64,000 nucleotides of DNA. It comes from Microglena sp. YARC. Its lineage: Eukaryota; Chlorophyta; Chlorophyceae; Chlamydomonadales; Chlamydomonadaceae. Below the pieces are notes generated by a model that worked only from the letters and a program-made list of their open reading frames with translations, made no database searches and had not been told where the DNA came from. The stretch spans positions 17,875,531 to 17,939,530 of the forward strand of contig CM039462.1 in NCBI GenBank assembly GCA_022414725.1. The letters run 5' to 3'. Shown here one piece after another: positions 11,066 through 23,800 of the stretch (position 1 is the first letter of the stretch; each line of letters opens with the position of its first letter). Both the position numbers and the translations under genes were made by a program.

Positions 11066-13276
11066 TGCAGCAGCAGCAGCAGCAGCAGCACCAGCAGCAT
11101 CATATTATCAAACCAAGCAATGGTGAAGCTAGCAAGCAATCCCACCTGTGTTGTCCATACCTTGCCCCCCCCCACCCACACCACCACCCACACCACACCG
11201 CCACACCACCGCCACCCACACCTGCACAGGTTGCGCCTCTCCTTGGGTCTTAAGCCCCTGAAGTGCAGCAATGCATGACAAGGACCACCACCACCACCCA
11301 CCCACCACCACACCACCCACCCACCCACCCACCCACAGGTTGCGCCTTTCCCTGGGTCCCACCACACCACCCACACACCACCACACCACCACCTCCACCA
11401 CCACCCACACCCTCAGGTTGCGCCTCTCCTTGGGTCTCAAGCCCCTGAAGCTGACCTCAGACGAGCCTTCAGGCCCCACCCCTCAGGAGCTTGCACGTGA
11501 TAAGAAAATAGAGCAGGACAAATTGGCTGCAGACTTGAAGGCTCGCATTGCATCGTGAGTATTCAAATTTGAACTTGAATTTAAACTTGGTTACATGGAT
11601 GCAGCCTATAAGGCTAGTATTGCATTGTGAGTATTCAAACTTTAGCTTGAATTTAAACTTGAACTTGAATTTAAACTTCGTTACATGGATGCAGCCTTTA
11701 AGGCTCGTATTGCATCGTGAGTATTCAAACTTGAACTTGACTTTAAACTTGGTTACCCAACTCAACCCAACCCAACCCAACCCAACCCAACCAAACCAAA
11801 CCAAACCAAACCCAACATTCAACCCAACCAAACCGAAACAAACCCAACCCAACCCGACATTCAACCCAACCCAACCGAAACCAACCCAACCAACCCAACC
11901 CAACCCAACCCAACCAAACCAAGCCAACCAAACCCAACCCCACATCCAACCCAACACCACCATCCAACCCAACACCAACCTTACATCCAACCCCACATCC
12001 ACCCCAAACTAACCCAAATCAACCCAACCAACCCCACCCCCACATCCAACCTAACACCATCATCTAACCCAACCCCACATCCAACCCAACATCCAACCCA
12101 ACACCACTAACCAACCCAATACCACCATCCAACCCAACACCACATCCAACCCAAACTAACCCAAATTAACCCAACCAAACCAAACCCCACATCCAACCCA
12201 ACCCCACCATCTAACCCAACCCCACATCCAACCCAAACTAACCCTAATCAACCCAACCCAACCGAACCCCACATCCCACCCAAACCAACCCAATCCAACC
12301 AATCCAAACCCCACATCCAACCCAACTCAGACACTGAACAAAGGGCCAGCGTGATGCCTTTATGGCAGTCAAGACCCTGTCACCCTTAAACTTCACCACC
12401 AACACCGCCTACACCATCCAACCCAACACCACATCTATCACCAGATCCAAACCAAACTAACCCAAATCAACCAAACCCAACCAAACCCCACATCCAACTC
12501 AATCCAAACCGAACCAAACCAACCTAACCCCACATCCAATTCAAATCAGACACCACACTAAGCGCCAGCACGATGCCTTTATGGCTGTCAATACCCTGTT
12601 ACCCTTGCACTTCACTACCAACACCACCTACACCATCCAACCCATCTCAGACACCGAACAAAGCGCCAGCACGATGGCTTCATTGCAGTCAAGACCCTGT
12701 TACCCTTACACTTCACCACCAACACCACCTACACCATCCAGCCAAACACCACATCCAACCCAAACTAACTCAAATCAACCAAACCAACCCCCACATCCAA
12801 ACCAAGTCAGACACCTAACAAAGCGCCAGCATGATGCCTTCATTGCAGTCAAAGCCCTGGGTGAAGCAGACAACGAGGAAATATATGACTTGACATCCTG
12901 GGTGTCCAGCAGTTGTGTGAAGGCTGCTTCATGGCAATCAAGACCCTGCTACCCTTACACTTCACTACCAACACCACCTGCACCATCCAACCCAACTCAG
13001 ACACCGAACAAAGCGCCAGCATGAGGCCTTCATGGCAGTCAAGGCCCTGGGTGAAGCAGACAATGACGAAACAGATGACTTGAGATCCTGGGTGTCCAGC
13101 AGTCGTGTGAAGGCTGCCCAGTTCAAGAGTGAGCAGGGTGCTAAGAAGGCAGAGGAGGAGGAGGCACGCTTAGCTGAACTCAGACGGGTGAGTGTGTTTG
13201 TGTGTGAGAGAGAGAGGGAGGGAGAGAGAGACAGAGAAAGAGGGACAGAAACAGAAACAGAAACAGAAGCAGAAAC

Positions 13277-13348
<72 letters not shown>

Positions 13349-16300
13349 GTGGAAGACTGGGTTCAAAAATGTCGGCGAGGTTCGAGCTGTCCAAGGTTTG
13401 GAAGGGTGGAGAGTGGGTTTACGAGGCCCAGGATTGGAATTTGACGGATAAACATACAAACACTTGGACAAATGGGTGACCCTGGGGGCTCCCGCCCCCC
13501 AGAGGGGGGGCTCTGCCAAAAAATATAGGAGTCATCCTTCAGTATCGCTGCCATCATTTATATTAAGAATGCATATGTTGCATACACCTCATGTTTGCAC
13601 AAACTATACAAAGACATATACAAGATCTCAATATAGACTAGTAGCAGGCTATCCTGCTACATTCATTGAACCTGTGACCTCGCACGAACAACTGTTGTGC
13701 AAATGCGCATGTACACTATATCTGTACTTCCCGCGCCCAACAGTAATGTATGTATGTTACAGTCCAGGGTTGGCCAAATACGTTAAAGTGACTTGCCCAA
13801 TCTCGATATCAGGAGGGACCAGAGCAAAAACAAGCGCTGATGAACTGGGCCCCAACAAATTGCTGTACTGATGGAGGCCCTGAGTTTGTGCTACAGAGAT
13901 AATATATTTTTACGATTCTTCTCACCCTCACCCTCACTCTCACCCTCACCTCACTCTCACTCTCACTCTTACCCTTGCTGTACTGATGGAGGCCCTCAGT
14001 TTGTGCTACATAGATAATTTGTTTTAATGATTCTTATCACCCTCACTCTCACCCTTGTTGTACCGATGGAGGCCCTGAGTTTGTGCTACAGAGATAATTT
14101 ATTTGTACAATTCTCATCACCCTCACCTTCACTCTCACCCTCACTGTACCAATGGAGGCCCTGAGTTTGTGCTACTGAGATAATCTGTTTGTACAATTCT
14201 CATCACCCTCACCCTCACTCTCACCCTCACTGTACCAATGGAGGCCCTGAGTTTGTGCTACTGAGCTACTCTCAGTCTCTGCTTCTTGGTCATGCAAGAA
14301 TGCAACCTGTATGCATGAATGGTGTGTGGGGGGCTGACCAAGCTCTCAGTCTCTGCTTCTTGGTCATGCAAGAATGCAACCTGTATGTATGAATGGTGTG
14401 TGGGTGGGTGGGGGTGTGTGGGTGGTGGTGGGGGGGCTGACCAAGCTCTCAGTCTCTGCTCCTTGGTCATACAAGAATGCAACCTGTATGTATGAATGGT
14501 GTGTGTGCTACAGAGATAATTTAACTTGCCACCTGCCTAACATATGTCCGGCCTGGATTTTCTCCAATCGCAGCGCGCCATGTCAGACAGTGATGATGAT
14601 GAAGGAAAATACTCATCCAAGGATCTGGCTGGCTTGAAGGTAGGTCCAGGGTACTTCCATTGGCCAAATTGGCCAGCGCTTAAGCGCACTTGAAAAAAAA
14701 ACTGCGCTTTGGTAGTGCAAAAAGCGCAAACAATGCTTGCTGCGCCCACAGGGGGTTGCAAAAACCTGCGCGAAACGCGCAGTGGGGCTCAAAAAGGCAG
14801 CGCGCCAGCGCGCAAAAGCGCGCGCTTGGAAGTACCCTGGGTAGGTCTCCTGTGTTTTGGAAAACAGATCAGGGTACTACTAAGCGTGCGCGGCAGTGCG
14901 GTGCCGCGCTGCCTTTTTGAGCCCCTCTGCGCGTTTCGCGCAGTTTTTTCAACCCCCTGTGGGCGCAGCGCGCAGTTTTTTGCGCTTTTTGCTCCTAGAA
15001 GCACTGGCTAATTTGACGTTTGTGCGCTCTAAGCGCTGACCAATTTGGCAAGAAGTAGTACCCTGATACAGATATGGAGTTCGGTTTGCAGAGATTAGTA
15101 TCTGTTTACTGTTTTGTGACCAGTGTCTATTTGTCCAGTGTAGTATTCAGAGTGTTTCTTTTGTTTTACCAGTCTTGATCCAAAGGTAGAGTTGTATGTT
15201 TTACCTGAGATTTGTCTCTGCAGCCTGTACAGTCGTTCCACAGGTGGGGTGACAGGATTCGTGTGTCTGTTTGTCCAGTGTAGGTCCATTGGTATCCTCC
15301 CTGCCCCCATAGCTTTTCTCTTCGGCTGCGAGCAGCAGCTTCTAGGCAGCTCCCTGTGCCAGTCACTGAGCTAAGCTCCTAGATTTCAACAGTACTGGAA
15401 ATGTAATTATGCCAGCTTGAAGATGCACTACATTGCTATAGGTTTGGCTGGGTAGCAAGACAGGGGAGCTGACTACAAGCTGCTGCTAGAAGCAGAGAAT
15501 AAAAGCTATGCCTGCCCCCCTGTCTGCAGCTGGTCATGTGCCAAGTACCATGTGGAACCAAGCAGCATGCAGCTGGTCGTGAAATTATTAGCTTTCGGAA
15601 CCGAGAAGCATTTGGAACTGAGTAGCATGCAGCTGGTCGTGAGCAAGTAGCATGTGGAACCAAGTACCGCCCACCCTAATCACTGTTCCCCCTAAACCCT
15701 GTTCCCCTACACTCTCCTGTCCCTTCTCACTCCCCTGTACCCCCTAAACACTGTTCCCCTACACTCTCCTGTCCCTTCTCACTCCCCTGTACCCCCTAAA
15801 CACTGTTCCCCTACACTCTCTTGTCCCCCCTTAAACCTGTTCCTCTACTCTCCCCTGCACTCTACTGTCCTACACTACAGAAAGCCGGTCCCAAACTACA
15901 AACCTATCATTACATTTTACTGGATTTTGTGCTCATATACCTATTTGCATTCCTTGTTGGACTAATGCAGGTGAAGCACGAGCCAACAAAATTATCGAAG
16001 GCGAGACTGTCATCCTTATACCCCTGTTCCCCTGCCCCCCCCCCCCCTCTCCCCTGCTCTCTCGTCCCTCCTCACACCCCTGCCCCCCCCTCTCCACTGC
16101 ACTCTCCTGTCCTACACTACAGAAAGCCGGTCCGAAACTGGCAATTATTCTTATATTTTACCGGATTGCGTGCTCATATGCCTATTTGCACGAACTCAGG
16201 GCCCCCGTCGGTAAAACGATTGTTCGGGGTTCAGTTGATCAGTACTTTTTTTTTTGAAGCCCTTCCAACACGGTTGGGCAAATCCCTTTAGCCTATTTGG

Positions 16301-17581
16301 CCTACCCCTCGACTGTAACATACAAACATTTGCATTCCTTGTTGGATTCATACAGGTGAAGCATGACGCCAACGAAATTATTGAAGGCGAGACCGTCATC
16401 CTCACCCTGGCTGACAAGCACATCCTTACAGCCAAGGGGACGATAGACGAGGAGAATGACGAGCTGGAGAATGTGCTCAAGGTGGGTAGTGAAAGTAGTA
16501 TAAGTAGTAGAAGTAGTAGACCCCCCCCACACCCCACCCCACCCCACCCCCCGCCTCCCCCTCCTCCTGCCCCCCTCTGTTCCCCTCCTGCCCCTCCCCC
16601 CCACACACCCCCACACCCACCCCTCCCCACACACACACCCTCTTCTTCTCCTCTCCCTTTCCTCCCCCCTCCCCCTCTCCCTTCCTCCCCCGATCCTTGT
16701 GTAGTGTAGGAGCGACTGCACCTGTCGCCGTGGGAGACACCACCTACCTAACCATCAGGGTTAGTGTTTCTGCCTGTATATGGCGACTTGTAATGATGAT
16801 CACATTTCCCCTCCCCTCCCCTCCCCTCCCCTCCCCTCCCCTCCCCTCCCCTCCCTCCTCCCTCCCCCCCTGCCTCCCCCAAACTTTGTGTAATGTAGGA
16901 GCGACTGCACCCGTCGCTGTGGGAGTCACTACCCACCTAACCATCAGGGTTAGTGTTTCTGCCTGTATATGGTGACTTGTAATGATGATCACATTCCCCC
17001 TGGCGCCTTACTGGGCTTCAAATGTGCCCGTGTCCTGACGGAGTCAAGGGGGACTTCAATAACCAGTTCCTGCCAATGATGATATGTCCACACGTAACCA
17101 GTTCTAGTCAATGATTACATGTCTACCATTGATGCTACCCATGTCACCTTCAGAGTTCTGCCCGTCCCCTGAACTTGAAGTTGGTTGATAAATAAATCAA
17201 TATAACGCCTTAAAACGAGGCGTGAGGTTGAGGGGGCCAGCCCGTTTGCTTATACTGGGGCCAACTACCTTGAAGTTGGTTATGTAGCTTCAGCCAGCAA
17301 TATGGGCGATTTGGCTTCTGCCCGTCCCCTGAACTTCAACTTGGTTACATAGCTTCAGCCAGCAATTTGTGCAAGTTGGCTTCTGCCCGTCCCCTGCAGT
17401 AGCCTCTGCAGAATATACATCCGTCATCACCATTTCTCTTCATTTCTCCGTCTCGTACTGTCTGTCTATCATACTGTCTGTCTATCACACTGTATATCTA
17501 TCATACTGTCTGTCTGCCCTACTGTCTGTTTGTCTGTCTCTCTGTCTGTGTCTGTCTGTCTGTGTCTGTCTGTCTGTCTGC

Positions 17582-17662
<81 letters not shown>

Positions 17663-20600
17663 ATCCTCATACTTATACTCACACTCATACTGGTACTGAT
17701 ACTGTCTGTCTCGTGCTGGGTGTAGGCTGAGCATAAGAAGCGGGAGAAGGCCATGGAGGCATCTGGGAAAAAGGCCAAGCCGCTGTGGGAGGAGGATGGA
17801 AAGAAGCGAAACATTTTGGATAAGTGAGTGCCTGCAAACTGGCTGACTGACGGACCGACGGATGGACGGACGGACGGACGGACGGACCGACCGACCGACC
17901 GACCGACTGACTGACTGACTGACTGACTGACTGGCTCATTAACTGACTGACTGGCTCACCAACTGACTGACTGACGGACCGACCGACCGACCGACCGACC
18001 GACCGACCGACCGACCGACTGACAGACTGACCGACGGACTGACCGACGGACTGACTGACTGACCGACCGACGGACTGACTGACTGACTGACTGACTGACT
18101 GACTGACTGACTGACTGACTGACTGACTGACTGACTGACTGACTGACTGACTGACTGACCGACCAACCGACCGACTGACTGACTGACTGACTGACTGACT
18201 GACTGACTGACTGACTGACCGACGGACTGACTGACTGACTGACTGACTGGCTGACTGACTGACTGACTGACTGACTGGCTCACCAACTGACTGACTGACT
18301 GACTGACTGACTGACTGACTGACTGACTGACTGACTGACTGACCGACCGACCGACCGACCGACCGACTGACTGACTGACTGACTGACTGACTGACTGACT
18401 GACTGACTGACCGACCGACCGACCCGCTGACTGACTGACCGATCCACTGACTGACCAACCAACCCCCCACCCCCACCCCCACCCACCACCACCACCCACC
18501 ACCACCCACCACCACACCCACCACCCCACCACCACCACACCACCACCACCACCCACCACCCACCACCAGGTATGATGAGCAGGAGGAAGAGGCCATGCTG
18601 ATTGACGCGGCTGGTGGTGTAGCGATGGAAAAGGCTCGTCGACAGGAGGAAATGAGGAAGAAACTAGATGCTGGTGAGCAGGAATACGCATAATATGCCT
18701 CGACGTTATTTTTTTATTGGGACAAAACAAGTACCTGCTGGTCTTATTGCACGTGCATCATTATTAACAGCAACTTCGTTCTTTGTTAATATTACGGTGC
18801 AGACTAACAAACAACAACAAATTAACCAACCAGCCAGCCAACAAACAACTCATGGTGCAAAGTTACAAACAACAACAAATTATTAAATTGGCCAACCAGC
18901 CTGTACCAGCCAACAAACAACGCACAGTGCAAACTAACAAACAACAACAAATTTACCAGCCAGCCAACAAACAACGCATGGTGCAAAGTTACAAACAACA
19001 ATAAATTATTAAATTAACCAACCAGCCTGAAGCAGCCAACAAACAACGCACAGTGCAAACTAACAAACAACAACAAATTTACCAGCCAGCCAACAAACAA
19101 ATAACAACTGCTGTTTATTTGGTTTGGAGGAAACGAGGAAGAAACTAGATGCAGGTGAGCAGGGATGTACATAATATGCTTTTAAAGTACGTATTTTTTG
19201 TTTATTGGGACAATAAGTAGCTGCTGTTTGTTATGGGGGAACTGAGGAAGAAACTAGATGCAGGTGGGCAGGGATATAGGGCCATTTCTGGGAGAGAGTG
19301 TTTAGTTTATGAAAAAAAAATAAGGGCATTGGCCATAGTTTTAAAGAGCACTTGGTTTGGTTAAATTTACAAGACGGTTAGACTATTCTAGGATCGCCAA
19401 AATTGCAAAAACAAAATTAAATATGCTTTTTATGGACGTATTTTTTATTTATTGGGACAATAAGTAACTGCTGTTCGTTTGTTTTGGGGGAAATGAGGAA
19501 GAAACTAGATGCAGGTGGGCAGGGATACATATAGCAATTATGGTCCTTTCAAATCGATAAGAGTAATTACAAATCAATTAGAGTCATTTCAAACCGATTA
19601 GAGTCCAATCAATCAATCATTTCACTCTATCAGGCAACAAAATCCTTGACAGTGCATCTGCGGCAGCCAAAGCAGTTGGAGACTACTACACCGAGGGCGA
19701 GCTGGCCGCTATGAAGCCGGTAGCAGGGGAGAAGAAAAAGAAAAAGAAGGAGAGGAAGATTCGAACCAAGAAGGTGAGTGAGTGGGAGGGGGGTGGAGGG
19801 GGGTGAAAGGGGGTGAAGGGTGGGTGGGGGTGGGTGAAAGGGGAAGGGGGTGGGGGAAAGAGGGGGGATGGGGTGAAGGAGGGGGGGGAGGGAGGCAAAA
19901 AAGAAGGTGAGTGAGTGGGAGGGGGGTGAAGGGTGTGGGGGGGGGGGGGGGGGGGGGGAGGGGGGGGAGAGGAAGGGGGTGAAGGAGGGGGGGACAGGGT
20001 GAAGGGGGGGAGGGAGGCAAAGGGAGGAGGGAAGGGGGCAAAAGGGGGGGAGAAGGGGGGGGGGGGGGGGGAAGAAGCTGAAGGGGTGAAGGAGGGAGGT
20101 GGGGGAAGTGTGTCAGTCCAGGGATAGCCAGTCCAGTCCAAGGATGCTGTGATCAGAATCAGGAACAGTAACCTAAGCAGCATAGTTGCTCCTTCGGATT
20201 TATAAATCGGTCGGCCTACTCAACCATATAGTTGGCGTACCTGAGGAGTCACTTCTTTCAGCGAGAGCCAGGGTACTTCCAAGCGCGCGCTTTTTGAGCC
20301 CCGAGCTGCCTTTTTGAGCCCCACTGCGCGTTTCGCGCAGTTTTTTGAAACCCCCTGTGGGCGCACCTGAGGAGTCACTTGGTTCAGGGAGAGCTTGTCA
20401 AGCCTTGCTGTTCCACTGCACTCTATAAAAAGGTAGTGATAACGCCTGGTGGGGCGTGGTGTTAAGGGAGCCCGTCAGACGCGGGTAAGAGTGGTCTCCT
20501 ACCTCAACTGGACAAGCTACCATCGCGGTTGACAACGACCTGCAACGCTTCCCCGCACTCGATCATCATCTGACAGATAATGCGCAAGTGCGGTGGAACA

Positions 20601-20819
20601 GCATAGCTTGACAAATGCGCTACTCCTTGAAGGGAGTAGACGAGGGTTCAAATCTCGTCTAGAGCATACTGGGGACCACTCTTTGGAAAGGCATCTTGAT
20701 CAGTACTAAGTCCTGAACCGTGAGTCTTGTTGAGGCAACCGTAGGACTCGATTATCAGGAGTCACTTCGTTCTGCATTTGCCACACTCACAACCTGCTGC
20801 CCACTACCCAGTATTCACT

Positions 20820-20867
<48 letters not shown>

Positions 20868-23800
20868 TGCAGACACAGATACACACACATTCATACAGAC
20901 ACAGATACACACACATACCTACACAGAAACACACACACACACACACGTACATACACAGATACTCACACTGGACAGGGCGGGTGGTCAGTGCAATGTCCCA
21001 ACATGCAACCATGGAGGTGTTTTACCACCCTCACAGCCCACATCCCTACAGCAGCCAGTGTTCACCTGTTCAACGACTATATGTTTAACTAATGATGTAC
21101 ATAAACAGGTGTTCAACACCCTGAACTCCTGTTTAACAGCCTGAACAGGGTGCAGGCTACCGTAGGGCTTCCCACAATTCACACCCCAAACCCAGAACCC
21201 AAAACTTCAATCCCCAAACCCACTTCCTGAAAATAAACCACCCCAAACATCCTGCAGTCCACGACACAACACACAACACACAACATGCAACACACAACAT
21301 TCTACACGACACACAGCACTGTACACAACACAACAACCAACACAACACTCTACAGAGGCAGAAGCTAAAGAGGAGGCGGGCCACTTAACACACAGCATAC
21401 AACACACAGCACACAACACACACCCACACCCAACTATTTTGGCTTGACCAGCAGAAGAAGAAGACACTGCTGAGGTGATCAAGGCTCTGGACGCTGAGGC
21501 AGCAGCTAAAGAAGAGGCAGGCCACTTAGCAAACAACATACACCACAATCTGCAACACACTGCACGCACTACACACACCCACAACCAATTGTTTTGGCTT
21601 GGCAGGTAGAAGATGAAGACACTGCCAACGTGATCAAGGCTCTGGACGCGGAGGCAGCAGCTAAAGAGGAGGCAGGCCACTTAACACACAACATACACCA
21701 CAATCGGCAACACACAACACACAAAAACACACAACACACACCCACAACCTATTGTTTTGGCTTCACAGGTAGAAGAAGAAGACACTGCCGACGTGACCAA
21801 GGCTCTGGACGCAGAGGCAGCAGCTAAAGAGGAGGCAGGCCACTTAACAAACAGCATACACCACAATCTGCAACACACTGCACGCACTACACACACCCAC
21901 AACCAATTGTTTTGGCTTGGCAGGTAGAAGATAAAGACACTGCCAACGTGATCAAGGCTCTGGACGCGGAGGCAGCAGCTAATGAGGAGGCAGGCCACTT
22001 AACACACAACATACACCACAATCGGCAACACACAACACACAAAAACACACAACACACACCCACAACCTATTGTTTTGGCTTCACAGGTAGAAGAAGTAGA
22101 CACTGCCGACGTGACCAAAGCTCTGGACGCAGAGGCAGCAGCTAAAGAGGAGGCAGGCCACTTAACAAACAACATACACCACAATCTGCAACACACTACA
22201 CGCACTACACCCACAACACACACCCACAACCAACTGTTTTGGCTTGGCAGGTAGAAGAAGAAGACACTGCTGAGGTGATCAAGGCGCTTGAGGCAGAGGC
22301 AGCAGGTAAAGAGGAGGCAGGCCACTTAACACACAACATACGCAAAAATCTGCTACACACTACACGCACTACACCCACAACACACACCCACATCCAACTG
22401 TTTTGGCTTGGCAGGTAGAAGAAGAAGACACTGCCGACGTGATCAAGGCGCTTGAGGAAGAGGCAGCAGCAAAAGAGAAGGCAGGCTTGGACGATGGCAC
22501 CTACGCAGAACTAGGAACTCGCTCAGAAAGAAAGGTGGGTTGGAGTGTTGTGTGTTAAGTGCTGTGTGGCACTTGAGACAGAGGCAGTAGCCAAAGAGGA
22601 GGCAGGCTTGGACGATGGCACCTACGCAGAACTAGGAACTCGCTCAGAAGGAAAGGTGAGTTGGAGTGTTGTGTGTTGAGTGTTGTGTGGCACTTGAGGC
22701 AGAGGCTGTAGCCAAAGAGGAGGCAGGCTTGGACAATGGCACCTACACAGAACTAGGAACTCGCTCAGAAAGAAAGGTGAGTTGGAGTGTTGTGTGTTGA
22801 GTGTTGTGTGGCACTTGAGGCAGAGGCAGCTGCTAAAAAGGATGCAGGCATGGACTGTGGCACCTTCACAGAGCTAGAATCACGCTCAGAAAGAAACGTA
22901 CAGTCTGTCCAGACATATCTATTTGCCGCACCCTAGTATTATGGCTTCTGCCTTTTCTCGGGCTGCCAAGGAAGCACACGAGAAGGCGGAGCAGAAGACA
23001 GCAGAAGAGAAGCGTGCTCTCTTTGACAGTGTTGTAGACAGGCAGGCTATAAGGGATGGGAGCAAACTGAACTGTACCACTTGCCCTCGCTCAAGAAATT
23101 GTTCTTGTCATGTTTTCTGTCTCTTCTCTTGGCGTTGCAGGTCGTTGTCAACCGCGATGGTAGCTTGTCCAGTTGAGGTAGGAGACCGCTCCCCACCCGC
23201 ATACGACAGGCTCCCTTAACACCACGCCCCACCAGGCGTTATCATTACCTTTTTTCTCTTCTCAGGCTGCCAAGGAAGCAAAGAAGAAAGGAGAGCAGAT
23301 AGCCTCAGAACAGAAGCGTGCTCGTTTCTACCGTGCTGAAGACAGGCAGGCCATAAGGGATGGGAGCATACTGCACTGTCCCCCACTCACGATTTCTTAG
23401 TCCTCATGTTTTCCGCCTCTTCCCAGGCTACCATGGAAGCTAAGGTCAAGGCGGAGTAGAAGGCGGCAGAAGAGAAGCGTGCTCGCTTCGACCGTGCTGT
23501 AGACAAGGCCAGCTGGGCAGGCTATAATTGGTTGGAGAATGCTGAACTGCAACTCTTGCCCTCACTCACAATCTATTTATTCTCCTGTTTTCTTCCTCTC
23601 CCCAGGCTACCATGGAAGCAGGGGTCAAGGCGGAGCAGCAGGCAGCAGAAGAAAAGTATGCTCGCTTTGATCGTGCTGTAGACAAGGCTAACTGGGCAGT
23701 CCATAAGGGATGGGAGCGTACTGAACCGCAACTCTTGCCCTCACTCACAATCTATTTCTTGTCATGTCTTCTGCCTCTCCCCAGGCTACCATGGAAGCAA

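Noticed and set aside
10804..11253. Open frame rich in poly-His/poly-Gln
   Set aside because: It is the CAT/CAC/CAG triplet tract read in one frame, inside SART1 intron 1.
12808..12960. Alternative SART1 exon 3 (longer upstream copy)
   Set aside because: It breaks off at GGCTGCTTCATGGC without a GT donor and lacks the exon 3 end; the copy at 13001 is complete and in phase.
17685..18730. Long minus-strand Ser/Val/Gln-repeat frames of 260-300 codons
   Set aside because: They arise from the 4-bp GACT/GACC repeat, which is open in all frames.
19686..20183. Pro-rich minus-strand frame opposite SART1 exon 8
   Set aside because: It comes from the G-rich intron repeat and overlaps a solid SART1 exon in antisense.
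20600..20675. Possible tRNA gene
   Set aside because: The T-arm and an anticodon-like hairpin are visible, but the D-arm and acceptor stem do not pair well; more likely SINE-derived.
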